From Paraplanobispora takensis (lineage in GTDB: Bacteria; Actinomycetota; Actinomycetes; Streptosporangiales; Streptosporangiaceae), in assembly GCF_016863195.1 (NCBI RefSeq), contig NZ_BOOK01000048.1:1-64000 (forward strand): a stretch of DNA of 64,000 nucleotides, read 5' to 3'. The notes under the pieces are model-generated. The model was not told the origin of the DNA, ran no database searches, and was given only the letters and a program-made list of their open reading frames with translations. Within the stretch, counting starts at the first letter, position 1, and the number at the start of each line of letters is the position of its first letter. The translations under genes and the position numbers were made by a program. Of this stretch, positions 31,553 to 40,928 are shown piece after piece.

Positions 31553-33661
31553 TCACCTCGGGGTCGCGGTCAGTTCGCGGGACTCCTCCCGCGCCCCGGA
31601 CCGGCCCAGGCGGCTGGGCCACCAGGCCCGCGGGCCCAGTTCGCGCACCAGCGCCGGCACCAGCAACGACCGCACCACCAGGGTGTCGAGCAGGACGCCG
31701 AAGGCGACGATGAAGGCGATCTGGACCAGGAAGGCCAGGGGGATCACCACCAGCGCGGCGAAGGTCGCGGCGAGCACGACGCCCGCCGAAGTGATCACTC
31801 CGCCGGTGGTGACCAGCCCGCGCAGCACGCCCTGCCGGGCCCCGTGGTGCACGGTCTCCTCGCGCACCCGGGACATGAGGAAGATGTTGTAGTCCACTCC
31901 CAGCGCGACCAGGAAGACGAAGCCGTACAGCGGCACGGACGCGTCGCTGCCGGTGAAGCCGAACACGTGCGTGAAGACCAGCGCCGAGACGCCGATGGTC
32001 GCCAGGAAGTTCAGCGCCACGGTGACCACCAGGAGCAGGGGCGTCGTCAGGGAGCGCAGCAGGGCGATCAGGACGAGCAGGATGATCGCCAGGACGACCG
32101 GGACGATGAGCAGGGTGTCGCTCTTGGCGGTCTCCGTCGTGTCGTAGCGCTGGGCGCTGTACCCGCCGACCATGACGCCGTCCTCGGCGTCGAGTACGGC
32201 GCGCAGGCGCTTGACCGTGTCCTGGGCGGCGTCGCCGTCCGGGGCGTCCCTCAGCGTGGCCTCCACCAGCACGAGGCCGTCGGCGACCCTGGGCTCGTCT
32301 CCCGGCCGTCCGCTCCGGGTCACCACCGCGGCCTCGGACACGCCCTCGACGCCGCGTGCCGCCTCCTCCACGGCCGCGGCGCGCCCGGCGGGGGCGACGA
32401 TGACCGCGGGCTGCCCGGAGCCTCCGGGGAAGTGCTCGCTCAGCGTCGTCTGCGCGGCCACCGACGGCGCGTCGTTGACGAAGGTCTCGTCCAGCGGCAC
32501 GCCGGCGGGGTTCAGCTGCGGCGCGAAGAAGGCGAGGGCGGCGAGCGGCAGGGCGGTCGCGATCCAGATCCGGCGCGGGTGGCGGTCGATCAGGGCGGCC
32601 ACGCGACCCCAGATCCCGCGGCCGGCGGCCGGGTGCGGCTTCGCCGGCCACAGCGCGGCGCGGCCCAGCAGGACCAGGGCGGCGGGCAGGAAGGTGAGCG
32701 CGCTCAGAGCGGCGCACGCGATGCCGATGGCGCCCACCGGGCCCAGGGCGCGGTTGTTGGTCAGGCTGCTGAGCAGCAGCGCGAGCAGGCCCAGGGCCAC
32801 CGTCGCGGCGCTGGCGACGATCGGCTCGAACGAGCGCCGCAGCGCGACGCGGCCCGCGGCGAAGCGGTCGCCGGTCGTGGCCAGCTCCTCGCGGAAGCGG
32901 GCGGTCAGCAGCAGCGCGTAGTCCGTGGCCGCGCCGATGACCAGGATGAACAGGATGCCCTGCACCTGGCCGTCGACCCGGACGATGTCGCGCTCGGCCA
33001 GGAAGTACACCACGGCGCACGCCAGGCCCAGGGCGAAGACCGCGCCGATGATGATGACGAGCGGCAGCAGCACGCTCCGGTACACCGCCAGCAGGATGAG
33101 CAGCACGGTGACCAGCGCCACTCCGAGCAGCAGGCCGTCGATCCCGGCGAAGGCGTCGGACAGGTCGGCCCGGGTGGCCGCGGGTCCCGCGAGCTGGGCC
33201 CGCAGGCCGTCGACCGCCACCGCCGAGCCGATCCGCTCCAGGACCTCGGCGAGCGAGTCGCCGAGATCGGGGTCGAGCTGGACCACGCCCTGCAGCGCCC
33301 GGCCGTCGTCCGACGGGATGGCGGGCGTGGGCGTCCCGACGACGCCCGCCGTACCGCGCAGTGAGGCGAGCACCCCGGTCGCCGCGGCGGTCTGTTCGGG
33401 TGTGACGTTCCCGGTGCCCCCGGCGTCCGCGGTCCACACCACGATGAGCGGCTGCGCCTCGCCCTGCCGGAAGCGTTCCTGCACCTCCAGCACGCGTGTC
33501 GACTCCGCGCTGGCGGGCAGGAACGCGGCCTGGTCGTTGGTGGACACCTCCGTGAGCTTGCCGGCGAAGGGGCCCAGCCCTCCGCCGACGGCCAGCCAGA
33601 CCAGCACCAGCACCGAAGGGACGAGCCAGCGGATCGGTCGCCGCGTCTCGGGGCCGTCCAT
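31553..33661 (-). CDS. MMPL/RND-family exporter
   Basis: 702 residues with twelve membrane segments in two halves, each with a large outer loop, as in actinobacterial MMPL proteins. The signatures GAATDYALLLTARFREEL and GVDYNIFLMSRVREE are the paired RND motifs in segments 4-5 and 10-11. Related proteins export lipids or drugs, driven by proton flow. It is divergent from a MarR regulator with a shared operator, so its expression is probably controlled by that protein. Confidence 0.9.
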   Translation of the reverse strand: MDGPETRRPIRWLVPSVLVLVWLAVGGGLGPFAGKLTEVSTNDQAAFLPASAESTRVLEVQERFRQGEAQPLIVVWTADAGGTGNVTPEQTAAATGVLASLRGTAGVVGTPTPAIPSDDGRALQGVVQLDPDLGDSLAEVLERIGSAVAVDGLRAQLAGPAATRADLSDAFAGIDGLLLGVALVTVLLILLAVYRSVLLPLVIIIGAVFALGLACAVVYFLAERDIVRVDGQVQGILFILVIGAATDYALLLTARFREELATTGDRFAAGRVALRRSFEPIVASAATVALGLLALLLSSLTNNRALGPVGAIGIACAALSALTFLPAALVLLGRAALWPAKPHPAAGRGIWGRVAALIDRHPRRIWIATALPLAALAFFAPQLNPAGVPLDETFVNDAPSVAAQTTLSEHFPGGSGQPAVIVAPAGRAAAVEEAARGVEGVSEAAVVTRSGRPGDEPRVADGLVLVEATLRDAPDGDAAQDTVKRLRAVLDAEDGVMVGGYSAQRYDTTETAKSDTLLIVPVVLAIILLVLIALLRSLTTPLLLVVTVALNFLATIGVSALVFTHVFGFTGSDASVPLYGFVFLVALGVDYNIFLMSRVREETVHHGARQGVLRGLVTTGGVITSAGVVLAATFAALVVIPLAFLVQIAFIVAFGVLLDTLVVRSLLVPALVRELGPRAWWPSRLGRSGAREESRELTATPR

Positions 33662-33686
33662 GAGATCACCTCTGTGTCATCACATA

Positions 33687-33721
33687 TAACTCAATGATTG
33701 AGATTCTTAATTATTGAGTTA
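33687..33721. promoter_or_regulatory. MarR operator between exporter and regulator
   Basis: TAACTCAAT (33687-33695) and ATTGAGTTA (33713-33721) are perfect inverted arms with 17 bp between; the left part also holds TCAAT-G-ATTGA. The AT-rich site stands out in this GC-rich DNA and lies between the divergent mmpL and marR genes. Confidence 0.8.
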
Positions 33722-33736
33722 ATGTAGCATGGCCAC

Positions 33737-34207
33737 ATGGACGGCGACAGCGGGGGGGACATCGACCTGCAGTCCTTCGCCGTACGGCTGCGCCGGATGA
33801 ACGCCGAGTTCAACCGCGTCGCCCACGACTTCGCCGGCGCGCACGGACTGCACACCACCGACATCCAGGCCCTCGTCAAGATCTTCGACGCGCCGTCGCC
33901 GATCACCCCGAGCCGGCTGCGGGAGGAGCTGAACCTCACCTCGGGCGCCGTCACCGCGTGCCTCGACAGGCTGGAGCGGGCCGGGCACATCCGCCGGGTC
34001 CGCGACGCGCACGACCGCCGGGTGGTCCATCTGCACTACCTCGACGCGGCGAAGGACCTCGCCGCCGCCTTCTTCCAGCCGCTCGGCCGCGGCACCGGCA
34101 ACGCCCTGCGGCGTTTCAGCCCGGAGGAGTTGCGCATCGTGGCCGCCTTTCTCGATGCGATGAACGAGGAACTGGACGCGTTGCGAGCCGCGCCGGGTTC
34201 CCCCTGA
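33737..34207 (+). CDS. MarR-family regulator
   Basis: 156 residues. Winged helix at about 30-100: HTTDIQALVKIFDAPSPITPSRLREELNLTSGAVTACLDRLERAGHIRRVRDAHDRR. The DAHDRR wing is canonical. It probably represses itself and the divergent MMPL exporter; the ligand is unknown. Confidence 0.92.
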   Translation: MDGDSGGDIDLQSFAVRLRRMNAEFNRVAHDFAGAHGLHTTDIQALVKIFDAPSPITPSRLREELNLTSGAVTACLDRLERAGHIRRVRDAHDRRVVHLHYLDAAKDLAAAFFQPLGRGTGNALRRFSPEELRIVAAFLDAMNEELDALRAAPGSP

Positions 34208-34286
34208 CCCTGCTTTCGGGCGCGCGGGCCGTACGGTTGCGTGCCGGGTCTTCCGGACGCGCAGGCCGTACGGCCCGCGCCCGGTC

Positions 34287-35561
34287 TCAGCGCATCTTCG
34301 CGAAGAACGCGCGGACGTCGCCGACCAGCAGGTCCGGGGCCTCCATCGCCAGGAAGTGACCGCCCTCGCCCAGCTCGGTCCAGTGCACGACGTTGTGGTC
34401 GCGCTCGGCCCAGGGGCGGATGGTGACGTCGTGGGCGGAGACCAGCACGCCGGTCGGCACCGTCCCCCGCGGGGGCGCCCAGCCGCCCGCGTCCCCGCCC
34501 GTCTCCCCGCCCGTCTCCCCGCCCGTCTCCTCGCCTGGGTCCGCGCTCTCAGTCCAAGCGCCCGCGCCCGCTTCTGCGCCCTCGCTCCACGCGTCCGCGT
34601 TCTCGCTCCACGCGCCGGCGGAGATCTCCTCGTAGTAGATCTGCGCCGCCGATCCGGCCGTTCCGGTCAGCCAGTAGATCGAGACGTCGGTCAGGATGCG
34701 GTCGCGGTCGACGCTGTCCTCGGGCAGTCCCTCCTCCGGGTCGGTGAGCTCCTTGAACTTCTCCACGATCCAGGCGAGCTGGCCGACGGGCGAGTCGTGC
34801 AGCCCGTACGTCACCGTCTGCGGCCGCTTGGAGTTGCACTGCAGGTAGCCGTCGTTGAAGTCCTGCATCCTCTGCCAGCGCCGCTGCTCGGCCTCCGACA
34901 GGCCGTCCATCTCGCCCTCGGCGCCGACGGGGAAGGTGATCATGGCGTTGAGGTGGACGCCGACGACCCGGTCCGGGGCCTGCCTGCCGACCTCGGGGGC
35001 GACCCACGAACCGGTGTCGTAGCCCTGCACGCCGTACCGCCCGTATCCGAGCAGGTCCATCAGCCGCACGAACAGCCCCGCCATCCTCGCCGCGGTCATG
35101 CCCGGCCCGGCCAGCGGGGTGGAGAAGCCGAACCCGGGAAGCGACGGGATCACCAGGTGGAAGGCGTCGGACGGGTCGCCGCCGTGCGCGCGGGGATCGG
35201 ACAGCGGGCCGATGACGTCGAGGAAGTCCACCACCCCGCCCGGCCAGCCGTGCAGCAGCAACAGCGGCACGGCGTCCGGCTCGGGGGAGCGTACGTGCAG
35301 GAAGTGGATGTTCTGCCCGTCGACGGCCGTGACGTACTGCGGGTGCTCGTTGATCGCGGCCTCGTGCACCCGCCAGTCGTAGCCGGTGCGCCAGTACTCG
35401 GCGAGCTCCTTCAGATAGTCCACCGGCACTCCCCGGCTCCAGCCGACGCCCGGCAGCTCGTCGGGCCAGCGGGTGCCGGCCAGCCGGGCCGCCAGGTCGT
35501 CGAGCCGGGCCTGCGGGATGTCGATGCGGAAAGGACGGATGTCGTGCGTCGGGGTCGTCAT
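34287..35561 (-). CDS. epoxide hydrolase-type alpha/beta hydrolase
   Basis: 424 residues from ATG 35561. The N-terminal EHN domain ([23 protein letters not shown]) and hydrolase core are clear: [10 protein letters not shown] oxyanion loop, VQGYDTGSW with nucleophile D182, and C-terminal [15 protein letters not shown] with the catalytic His. TAGCGT (35569-35574 on the complement) ends 7 nt before ATG, so the mRNA is probably leaderless. Unusual is an insert of about 45 residues at 314-359 made of [16 protein letters not shown] and three GGET repeats, absent from typical members. Substrate unknown. Confidence 0.87.
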   Translation of the reverse strand: MTTPTHDIRPFRIDIPQARLDDLAARLAGTRWPDELPGVGWSRGVPVDYLKELAEYWRTGYDWRVHEAAINEHPQYVTAVDGQNIHFLHVRSPEPDAVPLLLLHGWPGGVVDFLDVIGPLSDPRAHGGDPSDAFHLVIPSLPGFGFSTPLAGPGMTAARMAGLFVRLMDLLGYGRYGVQGYDTGSWVAPEVGRQAPDRVVGVHLNAMITFPVGAEGEMDGLSEAEQRRWQRMQDFNDGYLQCNSKRPQTVTYGLHDSPVGQLAWIVEKFKELTDPEEGLPEDSVDRDRILTDVSIYWLTGTAGSAAQIYYEEISAGAWSENADAWSEGAEAGAGAWTESADPGEETGGETGGETGGDAGGWAPPRGTVPTGVLVSAHDVTIRPWAERDHNVVHWTELGEGGHFLAMEAPDLLVGDVRAFFAKMR

Positions 35562-35581
35562 GCCCACGACGCTACGAAGCG

Positions 35582-35604
35582 CTTAGGACAGATGAAGTCC
35601 TAAG
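35582..35604. promoter_or_regulatory. palindrome at the epoxide hydrolase promoter
   Basis: CTTAGGAC-AGATGAA-GTCCTAAG, perfect 8-bp arms. It lies where the -35 of the hydrolase promoter should be (its -10 is at 35569-35574), so it is a probable operator. The cognate regulator is not identified. Confidence 0.65.
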
Positions 35605-35625
35605 GCTTGATGATCTCGGCGATGC

Positions 35626-36135
35626 TCAGAAGCGCGTGATGGTGACCTGGGAGACCTTCTGGACGGTGACCGTGATCAGACCGGTCTCCACGGCGAAGGA
35701 CTTGTCGGCGGCGCCTCCGTTGCACCTGATCATGACGTCCAGGTCGCCCGTGGCGGTGAACGCGTTGTGGAGCTCCATGACCATGCGGTGGCTGGTCGAG
35801 GAGGTGTTCACGCCGTAACCGTGGATCGCGGACAAGGTGCAGTCGGCGACGAACTCACCCCTGGCTCCGCCGGAGGGCAGCACCTGGACCTGGGCGTCGA
35901 CCAGATACGACCCCGCGGGCACCCGGGCGGTGAACACCGTCGTGCCCATGAGGCCGTCGAGGACGACGCGGCGATTGCCGGTATAGAACTGCACCGGCCC
36001 GCCGAGCGCCGGGCCCGGCTCGGCCTGGGTGCTCCACGTGCGGGGGGCCTCGGCCTGGGCGACGGCTCCCGTCCCGCCCGCCAGCAGCACCACCGTCGAG
36101 AACAACGCGATCTTCCCGGCTTTCCGAAGTTCCAT
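35626..36135 (-). CDS. secreted hypothetical protein
   Basis: 169 residues. Signal peptide: MELRKAGKIALFSTVVLLAG, with likely cleavage after AVAQAEA. The mature part is beta-rich (VVLDGLMGTTVFTARVPAGSYLVDA) with two cysteines (DCTLSAI, MIRCNGG). Small exported proteins of this kind are common in the group; function unknown. Stop lies 60 bp from the hydrolase promoter region. Confidence 0.75.
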   Translation of the reverse strand: MELRKAGKIALFSTVVLLAGGTGAVAQAEAPRTWSTQAEPGPALGGPVQFYTGNRRVVLDGLMGTTVFTARVPAGSYLVDAQVQVLPSGGARGEFVADCTLSAIHGYGVNTSSTSHRMVMELHNAFTATGDLDVMIRCNGGAADKSFAVETGLITVTVQKVSQVTITRF

Positions 36136-36258
36136 GACGCTTCCTCTCGTCCGTGAAGGATGATCTTCGAGAGGAAGCTACGGAGGCGGATTTGTGATCG
36201 GCTTGCGAACCCTTGTGATCTGCTTGCCGGCTGCCGCGAGCAGATTGGAGGGACGCTC

Positions 36259-36273
36259 TAGAGTGTTACTCTA
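36259..36273. promoter_or_regulatory. TetR autoregulatory operator
   Basis: TAGAGT-GTT-ACTCTA, a perfect palindrome overlapping the TACTCT -10 box (36267-36272) of the downstream tetR gene. Position suggests self-repression. Confidence 0.65.
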
Positions 36274-36278
36274 AAAAT

Positions 36279-36902
36279 GTGGGAGAGGTCAGCGGCCCCC
36301 GGCGCTCGGCGGAGACCCGGCTCCGCATCGTCCGGGCCGCACACGAGCTGTTCGTCGCCTGCGGCTACGCGGGGACGACCTTCCAGGAGATCGCCTCCGC
36401 CGCGGGCGTGTCCGTCCAGACGGTCTACTTCCACTACGGGAGCAAGAGCCGGCTCCTCAGGCACGTCGTCGACGTCGCCTCGGCCGGCGACGAGGAGCCC
36501 GTCCCGCTCGCCGACCGGCCCTGGTTCGCGGAGCTGGAGAAGGGCGGGGATCCGGTCGCGGTCGTGCGGCGCTGGGTCCACGAGGCCGGGATCGTCCTGG
36601 TCCGTGTGGCGCCCATCCTCGCGGTGGTGCGCGACGCGGCGGCCGCCGACTCCGGCATGGCCGCCCAGTGGGCCCGGAGCGGCGAGCGGCGCCGTACCGC
36701 GCACGGGGCGTTCGTCTCCGTCCTGGCGGGCCTGCGCGCCCTGCGGCCGGGCCTGACCGTCGAGCGCGCCGTCGACGCCGCGGTCGCGCTGCTCTCGCCG
36801 GAGCTCTTCCTCGTGGTGACCCGCGAATGCGGGTGGAGTACGGCCGGCTGGGAGGAATGGGCCGCCGGGCACCTCGCGCACGATCTGCTGCCGGTCTCGT
36901 GA
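36279..36902 (+). CDS. TetR-family regulator
   Basis: 207 residues, GTG 36279, leaderless by position (6 nt after TACTCT). HTH at about 12-57: TRLRIVRAAHELFVACGYAGTTFQEIASAAGVSVQTVYFHYGSKSRLL. The C-terminal ligand domain is unassigned. No obvious partner gene: the secreted-protein gene is divergent, and the downstream hydrolase has its own promoter. Confidence 0.9.
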   Translation: MGEVSGPRRSAETRLRIVRAAHELFVACGYAGTTFQEIASAAGVSVQTVYFHYGSKSRLLRHVVDVASAGDEEPVPLADRPWFAELEKGGDPVAVVRRWVHEAGIVLVRVAPILAVVRDAAAADSGMAAQWARSGERRRTAHGAFVSVLAGLRALRPGLTVERAVDAAVALLSPELFLVVTRECGWSTAGWEEWAAGHLAHDLLPVS

Positions 36903-37018
36903 ACCGGGAGACCGGCGCGGACGCGGGGGAGGGCCGGAACGGATGCAGGGAAGCGGAAAAATCATGTTGATTCGGGCAACGGGGTGATCGGCACTCCGTT
37001 TAGAACTAGAGTTCCCAT

Positions 37019-37522
37019 ATGAACCAGGTGCTGCTTCTCATCGACGTCCAGCGCAACATGCTCCGGCCGCCCGCGCCGGTGCCCGCGGCGCAGGCCGTCT
37101 CGGCCACGATCACGACGTTGCTGGAGCGCGCCCGCGCGGCCGGGGCTCCGGTGATCTTCGTGCGCAACAACGGCGGGGAGGGCGATCCCGACGTTCCCGG
37201 GACGCCGGGCTGGGAGCTGGTCCACGAGGCGCTGCCCGGGGAGCGTGTGATCGACAAGAGCACTCCGGACGCCTTCCACGACACCGATCTGGCCTGGTTG
37301 CTCCCGCCGACGGCCTCCGTCGTGGTGGCCGGGATGCAGAGCGAGTGGTGCGTGCGGTCGACCTGCCTGGCAGCGCTGGAGCACGGCCACGCCGTCACGC
37401 TCGTACGCGGCGGCCACGCGACCTACGACGACGGCGAGCCCGCCGCGGACATCTCCCGGAAGGTTGAGGAGGAGCTGGCCGCGGCGGGGGTCAGGATGGC
37501 TGAGCCGTCGGAACCGTTCTGA
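37019..37522 (+). CDS. isochorismatase-family cysteine hydrolase
   Basis: 167 residues. Catalytic triad: D9 in LLIDVQRNM, a Lys in RVIDKSTPDAF and the Cys of GMQSEWCVRSTCLAAL preceded by a cis-peptide region. Substrates in this family range from isochorismate to nicotinamide. ATG 37019 is 6 nt after TAGAGT (37007-37012), so leaderless. Its last 32 bp overlap the convergent PAP2 gene. Confidence 0.88.
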   Translation: MNQVLLLIDVQRNMLRPPAPVPAAQAVSATITTLLERARAAGAPVIFVRNNGGEGDPDVPGTPGWELVHEALPGERVIDKSTPDAFHDTDLAWLLPPTASVVVAGMQSEWCVRSTCLAALEHGHAVTLVRGGHATYDDGEPAADISRKVEEELAAAGVRMAEPSEPF

Positions 37523-38198
37523 GCCTCCGCTCCCGGATCACGGGGTGCCGCAGCAGGGCGTTGGCGGCCACCGCGACGCACACCACGCCGAGCAGGAAGC
37601 CCCAGCCCACGTCGCTCAGATGGTGCATGCCGCGATACATCCGGGAGTAGGCGATGCTCAGGGGGATCCCCAGTCCGAGCACCCACCACAGCACGTTCAG
37701 GATCTTGTAGCGGTGGGTGTGGACGGTCAGCACCAGGGCGACGCCGCAGTAGAAGGCCACCGCCGCACTGGTGTGCCCGGAGGGGAAGCTGGAGGTGGGG
37801 GGCGCGGGGTCCAGATGCGGCACGGACGGCCGCTTGCGCTCGGCCAGGACGGTCGAGAGCAGGAAGATGATCGACTGGGACCAGACGGCGACCACAAGGA
37901 AGATCGACTCGTTCCAGCGCTTGAACACCAGCCGGAAGACGACCACGAGCACGGCCGTGGCGATGACGATGACCGGCGTGTCCGACAGGCCCGACATCAC
38001 GTCGGTGATGTCGGTCCAGAAGGTCGTGCGGCTGCCGGCCAGTTCCTCGTTGACGCCTTGGTCGCTCGCGCCGATGGTGGTCGTCTCCAGCACCTTGGTG
38101 ATCAGGAGTCCGACACCGATCGTCAGAAAGGCCATGATGGTCAACGGCAACAGGATCAGACGAGCGGCGCCTTTGAAATCGACCGACATTCTCGACAT
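37491..38198 (-). CDS. PAP2-family membrane phosphatase
   Basis: 235 residues, six membrane segments. Phosphatase motifs in order: ERKRPSVPHLD (K-6x-RP), SSFPSGHTSAA (PSGH) and SRMYRGMHHLSDVGWG (SR-5x-H-3x-D). It should dephosphorylate lipid pyro- or monophosphates on the outer face of the membrane. A second PAP2 gene follows upstream on the same strand, 62 bp away. Confidence 0.9.
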   Translation of the reverse strand: MSRMSVDFKGAARLILLPLTIMAFLTIGVGLLITKVLETTTIGASDQGVNEELAGSRTTFWTDITDVMSGLSDTPVIVIATAVLVVVFRLVFKRWNESIFLVVAVWSQSIIFLLSTVLAERKRPSVPHLDPAPPTSSFPSGHTSAAVAFYCGVALVLTVHTHRYKILNVLWWVLGLGIPLSIAYSRMYRGMHHLSDVGWGFLLGVVCVAVAANALLRHPVIRERRLRTVPTAQPS

Positions 38199-38260
38199 GG
38201 AGCGCGAGCTACCCTAAAAGTGCCCCAAGGAACATCCATCGCGAAGTATTGCGGCGCGCC

Positions 38261-38995
38261 CTACGAGACCTCGGGCTCCACGCCCTCCTCGTACGGCACC
38301 GCCGGCCTGCGGCCCTCGTCGCGGCGCCAGGTCTCGTACCCGGTGGCCGTGGCGGCCACGGTGGCCAGCCCGAGGGCCACCCCCGCGACCACGTCGCTGA
38401 CCCAGTGCACGCCGAGCGCCACCCGGCTGTAGGCGACGAACACCGTGATGACCGCGGCGGTGATCCAGGCGATCATGCGAGGGGTCCGGCCCTTCAGGAG
38501 GGGCAGCAGCAGGAGCACCAGCATGCTCGTCCCCGTCGCGGCCGCCATGGCGTGGCCCGAGGGGAACGACGCGCCCGGCGCCGACAGCAGCGGTTCCGGC
38601 AGGGCGGGACGCGCGCGGTCGACGAGCTCCTTGACCGCCAGGTTCAGCAGGCCGCTGACGGTGATCGTGACGACCGACCAGACGGCCAGGCGCCGCCATC
38701 CCCGCCTCCACAGCCAGACGGCCGCCAGCACCGCCAGGACGCGCCACGTCCACGGCCCGAACACCTCGGTCGCCACGTTGAGGAAGTCCGGATAGCCGTC
38801 GATGGAGACGGCGTGCCTGTGGAACAGCTGGGCCATGTCCTCATCGAAGGTGTACAGCGGCGGGAAGGCCGCGAGCACGAGAACCGCCAGCAGCATGAAC
38901 GGCACGGAGAACAGCGTGACGGCCAGCGTGGCCAGCGTGAGCCGTACTCCCAGGCGGTGATCTGGATCCTGACGTTCGAGCAACCTGACCATCAC
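38261..38995 (-). CDS. PAP2-family membrane phosphatase
   Basis: 244 residues, about six membrane helices. Motifs: VKELVDRARPALP, ASFPSGHAMAAATG and YSRVALGVHWVSDVVAG. It is only distantly similar to its neighbour at 37491, so the pair is probably not a recent duplication. ATG 38995; the ACG/ATG context upstream shows no strong ribosome site. Confidence 0.9.
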   Translation of the reverse strand: MMVRLLERQDPDHRLGVRLTLATLAVTLFSVPFMLLAVLVLAAFPPLYTFDEDMAQLFHRHAVSIDGYPDFLNVATEVFGPWTWRVLAVLAAVWLWRRGWRRLAVWSVVTITVSGLLNLAVKELVDRARPALPEPLLSAPGASFPSGHAMAAATGTSMLVLLLLPLLKGRTPRMIAWITAAVITVFVAYSRVALGVHWVSDVVAGVALGLATVAATATGYETWRRDEGRRPAVPYEEGVEPEVS

Positions 38996-39110
38996 TGATG
39001 GCTACCCGACACCACGGTTTCATGCGCCCTGCAGGTGACAAATCACCCAGGCAGGGGTCCCGTCCGGCGGACGGCCGGGTGCGGCGGGCCGGGTGGTCCG
39101 GTGCGGCGGG

Positions 39111-39494
39111 TCAGGCGGCCTGGCGCGGTTCGCGGCGGAGGATCCAGCGCAGCACGTCGCCGTGGCGCCGCTCCGCCTCGGCGAGCGCGGGCTCGCCGGC
39201 GTGGGCGTCCAGTACGGCCCGCAGCTGCGGCAGCCGCTCGGTCACGTCGGCCCACGCCTGGCAGGGGTCGCCCGCGCCGAGCTCGATCAACGCGTCCAGA
39301 TGGGCGGCGTAGGCGGTCCACCACTGGCGGCTCAACTCCGCCAGGAAGCCGCCCAGCCCCCCGAACTCCCGCTCGATCTCGGCCTCCCACCACGGCGGGA
39401 CGGTGGTGTGCCCGGTCTCGGCGAGGTCGTGGAGCACGGTGCGCGCCAGCGCGCGGCGGCGGCGGACGACGGCGGAACGTGAAGGGATGTTCAT
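39111..39494 (-). CDS. hypothetical cytoplasmic protein
   Basis: 127 residues, mostly helical, rich in Arg, Glu and Trp (VPPWWEAEIEREFGG, SRQWWTAYAAHLDAL). Good codon bias; ATG 39494 has GAAGGG-type purines on the opposite side only, so the start is moderately certain. Family not recognised. No partner genes. Confidence 0.65.
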   Translation of the reverse strand: MNIPSRSAVVRRRRALARTVLHDLAETGHTTVPPWWEAEIEREFGGLGGFLAELSRQWWTAYAAHLDALIELGAGDPCQAWADVTERLPQLRAVLDAHAGEPALAEAERRHGDVLRWILRREPRQAA

Positions 39495-39705
39495 GCGGGC
39501 AGCTTGCCGATCTTCGTTTGCCGTTTGCTTAACGTGGTGTTGACGGCCGTACGCGGCATTAGTCGGGTATCTCTCTCGAGAGAATCACCATGCGCCGGCC
39601 TCCCTGCCGGAGAATCGCTTGGCGGAGTCACCGGGCCGCACTACGCTCTACTCCAGCCATTCCGCCCTGTGTCCGCGGAGCTGCCTCGCCATGGAGGAAG
39701 CCCGT

Positions 39706-40176
39706 ATGACCCACGGTGTCGAATTCACCCATGTGGTGGACCGCACGTTGAACGCTCTCGCCGACGCCCTCGGCGCCGACGGCGCCGCGCTCATGCTCAT
39801 CGACGACCACGATCGGCCGCGAGCGGTCGGCGGGTCCGACGCCGACGGCCGGTGGCTGGAGCTGGCCCAGGAGCAGGCCGGTGCGGGGCCCGCGTTCGAG
39901 AGCCTCAGCCGCGACACGGACATCGTGATCGACGATCTGCGTGCCGCCCGGCCCTCGGGTTTCCCCGGCGTGGCCGAGAAGGCGACCGGCGTGCGCGCCG
40001 TTCTGTCCGTACCGCTGCACGCGGACGACAGGGTGATCGGTTCCCTCGACTTCTACGACCGCGTCAGTCACGAATGGCAGCCCGCGAAGGTGCGTGCCGG
40101 GAGGCGGCTCGCGGAGCTCATGGTGATGGTCCTCGAAGCGCTCGCCCATAAGTCAACCTTCTCAGGGCAGTCGTAG
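39706..40176 (+). CDS. GAF-domain protein
   Basis: 156 residues from ATG 39706 with GGAGGAAG 5 nt upstream. A single GAF domain fills the protein (VVDRTLNALADALGADGAALMLID ... VRAVLSVPLHADDRVIGSLDFYDR). No output domain is present, so it must act through a partner; the following GAF-ANTAR protein is the natural candidate. Ligand unknown. Confidence 0.85.
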   Translation: MTHGVEFTHVVDRTLNALADALGADGAALMLIDDHDRPRAVGGSDADGRWLELAQEQAGAGPAFESLSRDTDIVIDDLRAARPSGFPGVAEKATGVRAVLSVPLHADDRVIGSLDFYDRVSHEWQPAKVRAGRRLAELMVMVLEALAHKSTFSGQS

Positions 40177-40220
40177 ATCTGAGTCAGTAATCGGGCCGAC
40201 GCTGTGAAAGGCACCCACGT

Positions 40221-40928
40221 ATGACGCACATTGACCAGGAAGCACTGGTCGCGAGCCTCAGAGGGCTTCAGATGACCGTCCCGGCGACGGGCATCGTCCA
40301 CCAGCTTGAGCGGGCCGTCGAAGTGGTGGACACCTTGTTCGGGTACTCCGGAGCGGGATTGATGTTCGCGGGGGACCACAAGGAGTTGCGTTATCTGGTG
40401 GCCACCGACGACGCGGGGCGCAGCCTTGAGGGCGCCCAGCTCCGTGTGGGCCGAGGACCGTGCATATCCACCTTCGAAAGCGACGCCGCCGTGACGACGT
40501 GCGACGTGCGCAACGACCCCCGCTGGCCGGAGCTGGCCGACCGGCTCCACCCCGACGTCCGGGCGGTCGCCGGCGTGCCCGTACGGCTCGGCGGCGAGCC
40601 GGTGGGCACGCTCAACGTCTACCAGTCGGCCCCGTACGAGTGGGACGAGTCAGACATCCAGGCTCTCTACGCCTATGCCAACGTCATCGAGCAGATCCTC
40701 ACCGCCGCGATAGCGGCCGAGGAGAAGAGCGCCCTGGCCGACCAGCTCCAGTACGCCCTCGACTACCGCGTGGTCATCGAACGGGCCATCGGCTATCTGA
40801 TGGGCAAGCACGACCTGACCGCCGCCCAGGCGTTCACCGGTCTGCGCAAGCAGGCCAGGGACAGCCGCCGGAAGGTCGCCGACCTGGCGGCGGAGGTGCT
40901 CGGTGAGGGAGCGGGCGAGTTGAGGTGA
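40221..40928 (+). CDS. GAF-ANTAR RNA-binding regulator
   Basis: 235 residues. GAF domain at about 25-160 (VVDTLFGYSGAGLMFAG, GRGPCISTFES, VAGVPVRLGGEPVGTLNVY), then an ANTAR domain at about 170-230 (YALDYRVVIERAIGYLMGKHDLTAAQAFTGLRKQARDS). ANTAR domains bind paired RNA hexaloop hairpins and prevent termination. It is 44 bp after the GAF gene and overlaps the STAS gene by 4 bp, forming a three-gene signalling unit. Confidence 0.92.
   Translation: MTHIDQEALVASLRGLQMTVPATGIVHQLERAVEVVDTLFGYSGAGLMFAGDHKELRYLVATDDAGRSLEGAQLRVGRGPCISTFESDAAVTTCDVRNDPRWPELADRLHPDVRAVAGVPVRLGGEPVGTLNVYQSAPYEWDESDIQALYAYANVIEQILTAAIAAEEKSALADQLQYALDYRVVIERAIGYLMGKHDLTAAQAFTGLRKQARDSRRKVADLAAEVLGEGAGELR

Noticed and set aside
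30989-33364. 791-residue open frame on the plus strand
   Set aside because: Antisense to the MMPL exporter; composition is Gly/Arg/Gln-rich with no domain.
31553-38995. Secondary-metabolite cluster
   Set aside because: Exporter, hydrolases and regulators are present, but there is no synthase, synthetase or tailoring set.
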